A stretch of 64,000 bases of DNA from Desulforamulus putei DSM 12395 (GCF_900129195.1 NZ_FQUY01000013.1:1-64000), one strand, 5' to 3'; counted from the stretch's first letter, positions 54,110 to 63,412 are shown. Notes: generated from the sequence alone by a model not told the origin. Made by a program: numbers and translations.

Positions 54110-57100
54110 TTACCGTTTAGTCATTTGAAAGGTAAATGTTCCGATAGGTCTGCGGTGAACAAAGAGCGACAGTTTATCCGCCGGAGAGAAAGACCACAAC
54201 CGGTACTCGTCAAAACGGTCATCTGGTGTGGGATTATCTCTCTTTTGGAAGTCAACCAGGTATTTACCAACTTTGTCAAAGCGGTATACCGGGCTGCCAA
54301 TCCACTGACCGTCAAAGGAGGCTTTCCCAAAGCTGTTTTCAAAGAAGTTGGGGTCGTGTTCATATATCCATCTTTGAGCTATTTCAGGGTCGTTTTCGTA
54401 GTCGTTGTAGTAGGTTTTATACTCAACTTCTTCGTTAAGAAGTATATACTGGTTATTCCCAGCCGGTTTGTTTAAGATTTTCTGCAATATATATTCTCCA
54501 GCTGTGTTTAACGCATTATCTATATCATTATTATTTATAAACACTCCTTTATCAATTTTACTTATTAAGTTTTCGTAGATTGCAGTATTATTACCTAAAC
54601 CAATAAAATCAATATTATTTTTTAAAATACACTCTACTGCAGTAAATAAATCATCTTTTTTAGCACCTCCAGAAACAATACCTTCACCTATAACAAGCTC
54701 GGTTCCATAAGGATCAAATTTTTCAAAAATTACGTTACCTCCTTTAACAGCAGCAAAAGCAAGTCCACGTCTCCAATGTAAATTATTTACTATGTTGCTA
54801 GACATTTTTAGATTAAGCAGTTGATTTTTAAGGGACGGTGTTAGTCCTCCTATAGCATCAAGAATTGATAATGTAATAATACAACCATTAGGAATCGATG
54901 CAATATCATTAGCTAAGTTATCACCTAAATATGGATGAGCGTATGAATCATACTGAACTGCTTTAATAACCTGCAAATTATTAGGATCTAAAGCTACCAT
55001 CGCCCATCCTCGAAAAGGACTAGCATATACCAAAACCCCATTCTTATAAGTATTAGCTCTGAGATAATTGTTAGGATAAAGATAAGAGTATTTAAAGTAA
55101 TAATCAAATCCTGTCGATTCTACTCTTAATATACAAGAAGGTTTGTCGCGCAAATCAATAACAAAACGATCTGCCCCCTCATTCCAATTTATCTGATTTA
55201 TTGAATTGCTTATGTTTTTTAATTCTTGAACGTTGACCTTGGTGATATTGGAGTATATCCCGTTCTGCTGTAGCTTTGACTTGATGTAAATATCAATTTT
55301 ATTATCTATACCCCATACTTTCCCAGCATCAACATCCCCCACCGTAAACACAATATCCACCTTTTTCTTCCTTTGGGCTTCAAAGGCCACGACAGGCTGG
55401 ACATTTATTACCTCAGTTTTCTTCTCCTGCAGAGGTTTATTATCCGTGTTAGCCTTCAAATAGTCTTCCGGCGAGATAAACTCATCCAGCGTTCCCGTAG
55501 GTTCACCGAATCCCTCGGTAACTTCCAGCTCTACCAGGTACTTGCCCACATGACTGGTGCGAATTACCGGCGATGGGTTGTTAGCCGCATCAAAAACAAT
55601 AAAGGTTTCATCGTCAAAACTGCCGTCGTTGTCGCTGTCAAACTTGTACTTCCATACCCGTTTATTAATGACGTCACCGTCCGGGGAGTAAGACAGGTCT
55701 CTGATGAGTAATTCAGATACATTTCTGTCTTCCGGGTTCCTGAGATAGGCACTCTGGACATTAAAGTCAGCCACCGGGGGGGCATCGGGCTGTATGTCAT
55801 AAAGCTTTTCGTACCATTCCGAGGTATGCCCTGCGGTGTTGGTGACTTTCAATTTTACCCTGTACTGCCCGGGTTTTTTAAATAATAAAACCCTTTCCCC
55901 TTTATTATCAGGGTTTTCCAGCCTGATTTTAATATCATCTGCCGTAAGGCCGGAAGTTACTGGTTCAATAACCCACTGATTCAGGTTGGTTATGATGGGA
56001 TACCGTGAAGGTGATGAACCACCTGCCACAAACTGCAGTTTACGGTTTTGCTTGTAAGGGCCAACCGGTTCAAAATATGCGTTGGGGATGGCCGGTTTTA
56101 CTACAATGGTCTCTGTGGTACTGGCCTTTTTACCCCAGTCGTCAGTCACTTCAATCGTAACCTTATAGGTTCCCTCCTTGTCAAAATATACTCTGTTTTC
56201 ATCCTCGGTGAATTGCGTTACCACGCTGCTGTCGGAGGATTTTTTGATCACCCCGCCGGCAGGTATTTCCAGTGTCCATTTAACCTCTTTGATTTCACCG
56301 TCCGGGTCATAGGAACGGTTTTTGATAACCACATCGTCCCCCTGCATCACATCAGTGGGGCAAGATATAAGGGCCCTTGGTGCACTGTTTTTAACATCAA
56401 TGGTACCGCTGACGGAAGCTGTTTCGCCGCCGTCATCCTTAACAGTCAGGGTGATTTTATATTCCCCCTCTTCCTTAAAGATAACGGTACCGCCGTTATC
56501 ATCCAGACCGCTGTCGTCAATACTGCTGCTACTCTGCCCTTCCTGGGGGTCAATGTCCCAGTCTACGTCAACAATAGTGCCGTCAGTATCATAAGAAAGG
56601 TTTTCAATTTGGGCGGGCTTGCCGATACCAACGGTTTTCGGGTACTTCATCTTAGCTACCGGCGGACCGTTGGGCGGGTCCGGCGGAGTCGGGGGAATGA
56701 AGTCGCCTTGCACTATAATTGATTTCTCGCAGGGGTCAGAAGTGTTGCCCTTGGAATCCTTAACAACCAGCTTGACTGTGTAAGTACCTTCCGAAGGGAA
56801 GGACACCGAATAACTGGTGCCTGCCGGGGTGCCGCTGTAGCCGCTGGGCGTAATGGTCCAGGTGCGGGTGGTAATGGTTGCCCCGCCATAAGCCTGGGAT
56901 CTGTCCGTCACGGTTACGCTGGTATTGGGCGTGGTCATGTTGGGCATATCAAAGTCCGCCAGTGGTTTACCGCCCGAAGGTGGTACAGGCGGCGGCCCGG
57001 TACCGCCCGCCTCAACAACTACTTCTTTGGTAATGGGCGGTGCGGCACGCTTAAAGGCATCGGTCAGTTCCAGGGTCAGGGTGTATTTACCCGGTGACGG

Positions 57101-57778
57101 GAAGGTGTAGTTTACCTGCTTAGACAGGCTCTTACTGGCCGTCCCCGAATCAACCTGGCTGCCGTTAACCTTGAATTTGTAGTCTAGTCTATACTTGTCA
57201 TACTTTACATCTATACCACTCAAGGTTAGGCTGGCAGCTGTCAGGCTGATATTAACCGGCTGGCCCGCCTTAATGGTGGGCGGTGTTGAGATATTGCCCG
57301 TGGGCAGGGGAGACGGGGTTATGTTTACAACCTTCCCCGAGTAAGCTACGTCTGCGCCGCTGTGGTAGCCTACCTCCCGTATCCAGTAGCGTTTGTTGTT
57401 GTTTGGGTTAATGGTGTATAGGTTAACGTTGCCGCTGACATGGCTGTAATTGCCCTTAAATGCTGAAACGGCTTCACTTAAGGCCGAGGAAGGTATAAAG
57501 GCATAGCCACCGTAGCTGGGGATTTGGTTGATTAACACCGCACTGCCCACTTGTGAGCCGTTTACCTTTACATCGTAAAGGGTGTTGTATTTGTAGGTGC
57601 CTGGCTTAATATCACTTCCACCAGTTATTGTAACCTGCGTACCCTGTACCACACCGGGCCCTAATCCCGGGTCCGACCATGCATAAACCGCCCCCGGAAA
57701 GATGACCAGATTTAAAAGACATAAAAAGAAAATTATCAACCGCATTTTTTGTTTTGGTTTATCAACCGTAGGCATCAT
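54110..57778 (-). CDS. Large secreted PKD-repeat adhesin with an ILEI/GG-like domain
   Basis: A 1222-residue protein with a signal peptide (LIIFFLCLLNLVIFPGAVYA). From about 160 to 790 there are five or six PKD-type domains (FPSPGKYTLTLELTD, FPSEGTYTVKLVVKDSKGN, FKEEGEYKITLTVKDDGGE, FDKEGTYKVTIEVTDDWGK). About 870-1030 looks like an ILEI/PANDER (GG) domain: RGWAMVALDPNNLQVIKAVQ, IASIPNGCIITLSILDA, RGLAFAAVKGGNVIFEKFD. It is set within a less familiar domain (KKKVDIVFTVGDVDAGKVW). No anchor is seen. AAAGGAG is 14 bases from the ATG. It is probably a surface or pilus-tip adhesin. Confidence 0.78.
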   Translation of the reverse strand: MMPTVDKPKQKMRLIIFFLCLLNLVIFPGAVYAWSDPGLGPGVVQGTQVTITGGSDIKPGTYKYNTLYDVKVNGSQVGSAVLINQIPSYGGYAFIPSSALSEAVSAFKGNYSHVSGNVNLYTINPNNNKRYWIREVGYHSGADVAYSGKVVNITPSPLPTGNISTPPTIKAGQPVNISLTAASLTLSGIDVKYDKYRLDYKFKVNGSQVDSGTASKSLSKQVNYTFPSPGKYTLTLELTDAFKRAAPPITKEVVVEAGGTGPPPVPPSGGKPLADFDMPNMTTPNTSVTVTDRSQAYGGATITTRTWTITPSGYSGTPAGTSYSVSFPSEGTYTVKLVVKDSKGNTSDPCEKSIIVQGDFIPPTPPDPPNGPPVAKMKYPKTVGIGKPAQIENLSYDTDGTIVDVDWDIDPQEGQSSSSIDDSGLDDNGGTVIFKEEGEYKITLTVKDDGGETASVSGTIDVKNSAPRALISCPTDVMQGDDVVIKNRSYDPDGEIKEVKWTLEIPAGGVIKKSSDSSVVTQFTEDENRVYFDKEGTYKVTIEVTDDWGKKASTTETIVVKPAIPNAYFEPVGPYKQNRKLQFVAGGSSPSRYPIITNLNQWVIEPVTSGLTADDIKIRLENPDNKGERVLLFKKPGQYRVKLKVTNTAGHTSEWYEKLYDIQPDAPPVADFNVQSAYLRNPEDRNVSELLIRDLSYSPDGDVINKRVWKYKFDSDNDGSFDDETFIVFDAANNPSPVIRTSHVGKYLVELEVTEGFGEPTGTLDEFISPEDYLKANTDNKPLQEKKTEVINVQPVVAFEAQRKKKVDIVFTVGDVDAGKVWGIDNKIDIYIKSKLQQNGIYSNITKVNVQELKNISNSINQINWNEGADRFVIDLRDKPSCILRVESTGFDYYFKYSYLYPNNYLRANTYKNGVLVYASPFRGWAMVALDPNNLQVIKAVQYDSYAHPYLGDNLANDIASIPNGCIITLSILDAIGGLTPSLKNQLLNLKMSSNIVNNLHWRRGLAFAAVKGGNVIFEKFDPYGTELVIGEGIVSGGAKKDDLFTAVECILKNNIDFIGLGNNTAIYENLISKIDKGVFINNNDIDNALNTAGEYILQKILNKPAGNNQYILLNEEVEYKTYYNDYENDPEIAQRWIYEHDPNFFENSFGKASFDGQWIGSPVYRFDKVGKYLVDFQKRDNPTPDDRFDEYRLWSFSPADKLSLFVHRRPIGTFTFQMTKR

Positions 57779-57854
57779 ACCGGATTAACACGCTCCTTTT
57801 TCTAATAAAATCGACCCCCTTTCTATTTCGGCAATACCGCCCTAAAATAAGAAA

Positions 57855-57885
57855 GACCTCCAGGTTCTTTTAAACCTGAAGGTCT
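57855..57885 (-). terminator. Terminator after the stalk-domain gene
   Basis: AGACCTTCAGGTTTAAAAGA and the matching ACCTGGAGGTCT arm, followed by TTCTTATTTT on the minus strand, placed right after the stop at 57890. Confidence 0.7.
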
Positions 57886-57889
57886 CTTC

Positions 57890-58864
57890 TTAACGGATTA
57901 TAATACTCTGGGTTTTGCTGTCCCAGTTTACGGTCAGCCCCAATCCCTCCGAAACAAACCGCAGGGGGATCAGTGTCCTGCCCCCCCTTACCACCGCCGG
58001 GCTTGCCAGGGTGTACTCTTGATCGTTGACAAAGGCTTTATCGGAATTCAGGGTTAGGTTAACCTTTTTGTCCCCTTTGACAACCTCAATTTTCGTACCG
58101 CCGTCCCAGGTAATCTCTGCTCCCAGTTTATCCACTACGCCCCGTAAAGGCACCAGGGTCACGCCGTTTAACACAATGGGTTCCGTATCCAGCAGAGCCG
58201 GGCGGCTGAGGCCGTCCTTCACTTCACTGTATTCCTTTTTACCTACCGTAAGCACCAGGCTGTCCGGCCGTGCTTCAGTTACAGCAGGTTCCTGTGGTTC
58301 GGTTTCAATCTTACCCTGATTATCTTGGACAGGCGGTTCTTTGACCTCCGGCTTACCCAGCAGGGCCTTTATCTCGGCGGCGGTCTTACCGGCTTCTACC
58401 AGGGCAATAACCTCTTTCCCCTTGCCGTTCAAGGACGGGTCTAAGAAAAGTTCTTCCATAGGGGTACCAACCCATTTAGACGGTTCTGTGTACTGCTTGT
58501 CAGCATAAAATAACTCTTTCTTAAGCATCTCTGCATAAGGGGTCAACTGCCACGGTTTGCCGTCAATTTCCAAAAGCTCATATTTGGGATACACTGTTGC
58601 CATTTCACTGGCAGCACCACGAAGTGAATTCTCAAATTCTTTAAACACATCTTCCTCTTTTATATAGCCCTTACTCTCCGCCCACTTGATGTTTTCCCAA
58701 ACATCTACTTCATAAACTAGCCCATTATCATTAACTTTAACGACAGTGTGTAAATCTTTGCACTTATCACAAGCCAATGCCTGACCTGTAAACATCCCTA
58801 AAATCAACCCAAATGATAAAACGCCAACCGCAGCAATCTTTTTCATATTCTTAAACAGCTTCAT
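57890..58864 (-). CDS. Secreted copper-amine-oxidase-like stalk-domain protein
   Basis: A 324-residue exported protein with a signal peptide of about 30 residues (VLSFGLILGMFTGQALA) and a CDKC pair just after the cleavage site. Residues about 205-324 form a copper-amine-oxidase N-terminal (stalk) domain: VLNGVTLVPLRGVVDKLGAE and ASPAVVRGGRTLIPLRFVSE with NWDSKTQSI. Firmicutes use this module on many cell-surface proteins as a wall-binding or assembly element, without amine oxidase activity. The first half is helical and unassigned. It has its own promoter at 58914-58942. Confidence 0.85.
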   Translation of the reverse strand: MKLFKNMKKIAAVGVLSFGLILGMFTGQALACDKCKDLHTVVKVNDNGLVYEVDVWENIKWAESKGYIKEEDVFKEFENSLRGAASEMATVYPKYELLEIDGKPWQLTPYAEMLKKELFYADKQYTEPSKWVGTPMEELFLDPSLNGKGKEVIALVEAGKTAAEIKALLGKPEVKEPPVQDNQGKIETEPQEPAVTEARPDSLVLTVGKKEYSEVKDGLSRPALLDTEPIVLNGVTLVPLRGVVDKLGAEITWDGGTKIEVVKGDKKVNLTLNSDKAFVNDQEYTLASPAVVRGGRTLIPLRFVSEGLGLTVNWDSKTQSIIIR

Positions 58865-58913
58865 CCAAACCCTCCTTGCATTAATAACTTTAACGTAATA
58901 TTCATATATAATA

Positions 58914-58942
58914 ATTATACACTATTTAGCAAATTTTGTTAA
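58914..58942 (-). promoter_or_regulatory. Promoter of the stalk/PKD genes
   Basis: TTAACA (58937-58942) and TATAAT (58914-58919) with a 17-bp spacer on the minus strand, in an AT-rich gap after the Tad genes. Confidence 0.7.
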
Positions 58943-58950
58943 GCATTTTA

Positions 58951-59484
58951 TTATGTTTGCGGTATTAACTGCGGCTTAACAGTTGCCTGAACATACAGGT
59001 CAAAATCCTCCGGTATATCTGCCGACACCTTAGCAAAGCCGGATAGTTTAATCGGCACCTTAATGACAGCCGACACGCAGACATCGTTTATATTTTCGGT
59101 ATAACTGCCGTAGGTAAACTGATTGGGCACGGTATTAAAAACCTGAAAGGCTTCCACTATTACCCGGTCCTTCGCAATGGAACCCGTATCCGGGTTAAAC
59201 CCCGCATTAAGTTTAAGGTTCTTCTGCAAAATCTGATCAAACTTTGCCCTGGCTTCCGGCTCTTTAATATACAGTACCGGGTTTACGGGGTCAGCCAGGC
59301 GGTTGAGGTCGATTTCATTGGCGGCGGCCCGGAGCGCCAGATTTAAAGCGTGCTTGGCCTTGATTTTAGCCATCAGTACATGGCCTATGTCTACAGCCAC
59401 CGAGATGAACAGCATGAAAACCATGAAACAAAGCAGGGTATAGATAAAGGCCATACCCCGGTTGTCTTTAAATATATTTTTCAC
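58951..59484 (-). CDS. TadE/TadG-like pseudopilin
   Basis: A 177-residue protein with the TadG-type start, MKNIFKDNRGMAFIYTLLCF: a short basic head, NRGMAF and a hydrophobic helix (about 13-35). After it come AKHALNLALRAAANEIDLN and an extracellular beta-rich domain. The start overlaps the end of the 59468-59956 gene by 17 bases. Such proteins assist Flp pilus assembly at the membrane. Last gene of the Tad block. Confidence 0.82.
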   Translation of the reverse strand: MKNIFKDNRGMAFIYTLLCFMVFMLFISVAVDIGHVLMAKIKAKHALNLALRAAANEIDLNRLADPVNPVLYIKEPEARAKFDQILQKNLKLNAGFNPDTGSIAKDRVIVEAFQVFNTVPNQFTYGSYTENINDVCVSAVIKVPIKLSGFAKVSADIPEDFDLYVQATVKPQLIPQT

Positions 59485-59956
59485 TGCTGCTCACCGCCCA
59501 TGCTTTTAAAGTCAACTCTGTTTGCTCAACCACCCACTGGAAAGTGCCTCGGACGATAAAGGTTTTAAAACGCACCGGATACACAACCCCTACTTGAATA
59601 TCATCACCCCTCTGCACCTGGGTAGTTCTGTCGGTACCATAGACGACCACCACACCGGGGGCATAGTAACCGGATGTGCCGGAAACATCAAAACCGTATT
59701 TTTTACCGTTTGATGTCCAGTTGCGCAAGTTGTTCTGCAAGGATTGCCGGATGGTATCATTGAAACTACCCTCCATCGCCGCTTTTTCTGCGGCGGTGGA
59801 GGTGAAGTAGTTTACTACGGCAAAGTCATACATGATAAAGGCGCTTTCGATGATAAAAAGAAACATCATAAAAAGCACCGGCATTACCCAGAGCAGTTCC
59901 ACAGCAGATAAACCCCTGGTATCTTTAAGCAATTTTTTCATACTATCAGCCGCCAA
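59468..59956 (-). CDS. TadE-like pseudopilin
   Basis: TadE motif TRGLSAVELLWVMPVLFMMF, in which the Glu (V-E) is the mark of type IV pilin-like proteins, with a single helix and a 120-residue outer domain. I favour the TTG at 59956, seven bases after AAGGTG and inside the end of the pilin gene, over the ATG at 59941, which has no ribosome site. That adds MAADS. It is translationally coupled to the pilin upstream. Confidence 0.82.
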   Translation of the reverse strand: MAADSMKKLLKDTRGLSAVELLWVMPVLFMMFLFIIESAFIMYDFAVVNYFTSTAAEKAAMEGSFNDTIRQSLQNNLRNWTSNGKKYGFDVSGTSGYYAPGVVVVYGTDRTTQVQRGDDIQVGVVYPVRFKTFIVRGTFQWVVEQTELTLKAWAVSSSEKYI

Positions 59957-60116
59957 TCTGGTTCACCTTGTCAGTAAACTGGGTGAACTTAACACCGACA
60001 GCACCTGTAAGGGCTGCCAGGAACGGGGCTGTACCCAGTACCACAATTATAAGATACAAGGCATACTGGACAAAATCTCCCCGTTCATCCTTTAAAAAAT
60101 TGCTAAAGCTCCTCAC
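59946..60116 (-). CDS. Flp-type pilin, second copy (short gene)
   Basis: Fifty-six residues read from the GTG at 60114-60116, ten bases after AAGGGGG: MRSFSNFLKDERGDFVQYAL followed by YLIIVVLGTAPFLAALTGAVG and KFTQFTDKVNQIGG. The first part matches the other pilin (KDERGDF), with one hydrophobic helix, as in Flp/Fap pilins. The stop overlaps the TTG start of the TadE-like gene. It was probably missed by length cut-offs. Confidence 0.75.
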   Translation of the reverse strand: MRSFSNFLKDERGDFVQYALYLIIVVLGTAPFLAALTGAVGVKFTQFTDKVNQIGG

Positions 60117-60134
60117 AAGAGAACAGCCCCCTTA

Positions 60135-60314
60135 TTAAATGTGAGGCACTTGTACGTTATCTACACTGCCCTTAATGCCGTCAAACTTGCCCTTTAGACT
60201 ACCCGCAAATGCTAAAGAAGCACCTGCTACCAGAAGTACCACAATGACAATCCACAGACCGTTTTGGATGAAGTCGCCTCTTTCGTCTTTAATAAAGTTA
60301 ACCAAGTTTTTCAT
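60135..60314 (-). CDS. Flp-type pilin, first copy
   Basis: Fifty-nine residues, MKNLVNFIKDERGDFIQNGL then WIVIVVLLVAGASLAFAGSLKG, with a single helix and a short tail. The sequence after the predicted cut by a TadV-type peptidase differs from the classic G/XXXXEY pattern (no Glu-Tyr), and cleavage is uncertain. The start at 60314 follows AGGAGG. It is the major pilin candidate. Confidence 0.78.
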   Translation of the reverse strand: MKNLVNFIKDERGDFIQNGLWIVIVVLLVAGASLAFAGSLKGKFDGIKGSVDNVQVPHI

Positions 60315-60423
60315 AATAAAAATTCCTCCTTGTGTTTTTTTAGATATGGAAGTTAATAGATGCAAAAATAACTACTGTGATTTTGGCAACCACCCCCTTT
60401 AAAAACTCTATAAATAAAAAAAG

Positions 60424-60441
60424 CCGGGGCTGCTTCCCCGG
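60424..60441 (-). terminator. Terminator between tadC and the pilins
   Basis: GCCGGGGAAGCAGCCCCGGC followed by TTTTTTTATTT on the minus strand, right after the tadC stop. Pilins therefore probably have their own promoter, or read-through sets the ratio. Confidence 0.78.
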
Positions 60442-60443
60442 CC

Positions 60444-61217
60444 TTAAAATTTGTTCAAGCTGGTTATGATGTTGGAGAACATGGGATATACGATGATTAA
60501 AAGTAGAGCGAACATTAATATGGCTGGCATAAGGGTTTGGATAATGGGTTGGGCCTTAATTTTTCTTTTAATTTCATCCACCCTTACCCGATAAGCTCCT
60601 TTGGCAAACTTATCAAGGATTTCGTCTATGTCATTGCCGTTATTAATGCCCATTAACAGCACACTTACCAGGTTAGTTAAAGGCGGATATTTGCAACGAT
60701 CGGAAAGCCTGTCTAGGGCTTCCTGCAGGGGATAAATTTCCAACTCCAGCACCAATATATCTAACTGCCGCCTTAATTCCCCCTGTACGGCATCCTTTAC
60801 TATTTTTAACGCTTTGTAAATACCGCCAGCCCGGGAATAAACACGCAGCAAAGAAACCATCAAGGGAAATTCTTTGCTGAGATCCTTTAACCGTTCTTTT
60901 TCCCGTGCATTAAGCCAGGCCATTGGAGAGTAATAAATACCGATGGCAGCCGCCGTAAAGCTAAAGGTTGTAAACCAGTTCAAGGTGGAACCAATTACAA
61001 TACCCAACAGCACCACCAAAACCACCGCTACCATACGAAGTCCCAAAATAAATTCAGCATTAAGCTCAATGCCCATACTTTTGGCACCGGACTTGAAACG
61101 ATTATAAAGACTGTCCGCCCGGCCCAGGGCTGTGATAACATCCTCTATACGGAGGGAAATTAATATTCCACTGACGGATAACCCCAAAAGAACAGATGGT
61201 AAAATCAATTCAACCAT
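60444..61217 (-). CDS. tadC: TadC-like pilus membrane protein (T2SSF domain)
   Basis: A 257-residue integral membrane protein with a type II secretion F domain (about 100-225; LSKEFPLMVSLLRVYSRAGG, LLMGINNGNDIDEILDKFA) and hydrophobic helices at the start, at about 65-100 and at the end (QTLMPAILMFALLLIIVYPM). It starts at the ATG of ATGA overlapping the tadB stop. With TadB it forms the inner-membrane platform on which TadA drives pilin assembly. Confidence 0.88.
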   Translation of the reverse strand: MVELILPSVLLGLSVSGILISLRIEDVITALGRADSLYNRFKSGAKSMGIELNAEFILGLRMVAVVLVVLLGIVIGSTLNWFTTFSFTAAAIGIYYSPMAWLNAREKERLKDLSKEFPLMVSLLRVYSRAGGIYKALKIVKDAVQGELRRQLDILVLELEIYPLQEALDRLSDRCKYPPLTNLVSVLLMGINNGNDIDEILDKFAKGAYRVRVDEIKRKIKAQPIIQTLMPAILMFALLLIIVYPMFSNIITSLNKF

Positions 61218-62074
61218 CAAAGTTCATCCACCAGCCTTTGCGCCCCAGAGAAATACCAGGCAATAAAGTTTAGAAGAATGACCACGTCCAGCACAACTTT
61301 ACCCATAAAGGTATTGGTCAAAATATGTCTGGCTTCATCGTAAAAACCAATGACACCGGCAGCCGTCAGGGGCAGGAATATCAGGAAAATGGTAGTGGTG
61401 AGTTTTTGCCCCCTTAATTCATTCTTAATTTCTTCCCTTAAAATGATGCGGTCGCTGATAACCTTTGAAGTATCTATAATCACTTCGGAAGTGTTGGTGC
61501 CGTATTCTTCGGAAATGGTCACAGCCCGCACAAAAACCTCCAAGTCCCGGTTTTCGGTACGGTCTGCCAGTCCTTTTAATGCTTCCAACAAGCTTTTACC
61601 GGCTCGATACTCCATAACGGTTTTTATCAACTCGTCCCTCATGGGTGAAGCTGTGGTCTGCGCCGCCCCCTCTACGCTGTAGATAAGGTCGCCGGTGGTT
61701 TCATGCAAGGAAGCGATCATCTGCAGGGCTGTATCCACCTGGGTATCAATCATGGCCTTGCGCTGCATAAATTTCTCGTGCAGTTTTTTCTTGCGGTAAA
61801 TGACCGCAAATAGCGCCAGCATAACAGAAGCCAGGGGATTTTTTAAAACAATACCAAGTCCGGCACCAGCGGCGGCCAGCATCCCGGTCCCGAGGTAATA
61901 TTCAGACCGGTTTATGTTTAAAACGCTTAAAAGGTATTCAACGCTACCTGGTTTTGGTTTTTTTGGAGTTAAAATATATTTTTTTGGTTTTTCGGCAGTA
62001 TCATATTTTAAAGCTATGATTATCCCAAAAACCGCTAAACCGGCCAGGAAGCTGAGCGACAGCAGATCTGTCAA
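61217..62074 (-). CDS. tadB: TadB-like pilus membrane protein (T2SSF domain)
   Basis: A 285-residue membrane protein with a T2SSF domain (QMIASLHETTGDLIYSVEGA, FVRAVTISEEYGTNTSEVII) and helices at the N-terminus, about 60-95 and the C-terminal 60 residues. The start is TTG, eight bases after AGGGGG and three bases past the tadA stop. Partner of TadC. Confidence 0.88.
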   Translation of the reverse strand: MTDLLSLSFLAGLAVFGIIIALKYDTAEKPKKYILTPKKPKPGSVEYLLSVLNINRSEYYLGTGMLAAAGAGLGIVLKNPLASVMLALFAVIYRKKKLHEKFMQRKAMIDTQVDTALQMIASLHETTGDLIYSVEGAAQTTASPMRDELIKTVMEYRAGKSLLEALKGLADRTENRDLEVFVRAVTISEEYGTNTSEVIIDTSKVISDRIILREEIKNELRGQKLTTTIFLIFLPLTAAGVIGFYDEARHILTNTFMGKVVLDVVILLNFIAWYFSGAQRLVDEL

Positions 62075-62077
62075 AAT

Positions 62078-63328
62078 TTATGCCCCCTTCACAAAGTATT
62101 GCGTACATTCTGCAGGAATTTCCCTGCCGGTAAAGGCGGGCAGTTTAGGTAGTTCTTCCATAAAGTTTTGGGACAGGATTTCCAGCAATTCTTCAGAAAT
62201 AGGTTGGATAAAACGGTGACCCCGGCCGGGAGAGTATTTATAAATATCCCGGAAAGCCGGCCTACCGTCGTTGGAAAGTACCTGGCTAATGCTTACTAAC
62301 CTCCTGGTACCATCGGGGAAGCGTTTTAAGAAAATAATAAGGTTCAATATTTCACTGATCATGGCTTGTATTTCTTCCGGGGAGACTGTTCCTGCCCGGG
62401 CTGCTGCCCTAACAAAACGCTGGATGGCAGAAAGATTACCCAGGTTGGTGTGAATTGATGAAATACTTCCCTCGTGGCCTGTACCCATAGCGTTTAATAG
62501 TTCAAGGGCTTCGGCGCCCCGAATCTCACCTAACAGGATTCTGTCCGGACGCATCCGCAGGGTGTTTATAATAAGTTTGGCGGCATCTGCTTTTTCATTG
62601 GTTTCCAGGCTTACTAAGTGCTCCCTGATAAGGTTTAACTCCTTAGTGTCCTCAATGGTGATTAACCTTTCGTTTTCTGGAATGTGTTCGCACAGCCACC
62701 GCATAAAGGTGGTTTTGCCGCAGCCGGTGGCCCCGGCCACTAGGATGTTGGCTTTGCCGATTACGCAGTACCTTAAAAATTCAGCAATTTCTTCGGTAAA
62801 GTACCCGGTTTTAAGAAAATCTTCTGTGCTGAATACCTTTTTGACAAACCGCCGGATGGTGATATATGGTACAGAGGCACATGGTTTTATGACAGCGTTT
62901 ACCCTCATTTCACCTAATCTGGCATCCACCGTGGGGTCGGAGTAGTTTATCTTCCTGCCGCACCGCCTCACAATTCTGTCTAATACGTCCATCACTTCCT
63001 GCTCGTTCTCAAACTCAACCCCCTGGGCTTTTTCAATAACCCCATTTCTTTCAATAAAAATGTCTTTGGGGCCGTTTATCATAATTTCTGATACTTCCGG
63101 GTCTTTTAACAGAACATCGGCAGGGCCTAGGCCAATGATGCGTGCTTTGACATACTCCCGCACTTCCTCCGGCGACTGTCCCTCCACTTCCCTGCCGCCT
63201 GTAATACTGTCAACCACTTTGTTTATGATGTCTGTCATGTCTTTGGTGCCGTCCATTAAAACGGCTCCGTGTTCCGCAACTAAAATATTGCGGGCAGAGT
63301 CCAAAACATTTCTTAATGTTAACTGCAT
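62078..63328 (-). CDS. tadA: TadA/CpaF-type pilus assembly ATPase
   Basis: A 416-residue secretion ATPase. It has an N-terminal domain with DPEVSEIMINGPKDIFIERN and DARLGEMRVNAVIKP, Walker A LVAGATGCGKTTFMRW near 197-210, the Asp box RLITIEDTKELNL, Walker B MRPDRILLGEIRGAEALELL and the His box GSISSIHTNLG. This is the CpaF/TadA branch rather than VirB11, judging by the neighbouring TadB and TadC. It powers Flp pilus extension. AAAAAGGAGTG precedes the ATG. Confidence 0.92.
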   Translation of the reverse strand: MQLTLRNVLDSARNILVAEHGAVLMDGTKDMTDIINKVVDSITGGREVEGQSPEEVREYVKARIIGLGPADVLLKDPEVSEIMINGPKDIFIERNGVIEKAQGVEFENEQEVMDVLDRIVRRCGRKINYSDPTVDARLGEMRVNAVIKPCASVPYITIRRFVKKVFSTEDFLKTGYFTEEIAEFLRYCVIGKANILVAGATGCGKTTFMRWLCEHIPENERLITIEDTKELNLIREHLVSLETNEKADAAKLIINTLRMRPDRILLGEIRGAEALELLNAMGTGHEGSISSIHTNLGNLSAIQRFVRAAARAGTVSPEEIQAMISEILNLIIFLKRFPDGTRRLVSISQVLSNDGRPAFRDIYKYSPGRGHRFIQPISEELLEILSQNFMEELPKLPAFTGREIPAECTQYFVKGA

Positions 63329-63387
63329 TTATTCTTCACTCCTTTTTGATTTGATTAATTTAGAACAGCAGATGGCATAAAGCCTTT

Positions 63388-63412
63388 AAAAAAATAAATC
63401 CCGGCTTACTCT
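63388..63412 (-). terminator. Terminator-like hairpin before tadA
   Basis: ACCCCGGCAGAGTAAGCCGGG followed by ATTTATTTTTTT on the minus strand, overlapping the stop of the 63406 gene. Confidence 0.65.

Noticed and set aside
56048-56722. Plus-strand frame of 224 residues
   Set aside because: Opposite strand of the PKD repeats of the large adhesin, which has a signal peptide and clear domains; the plus frame has neither.
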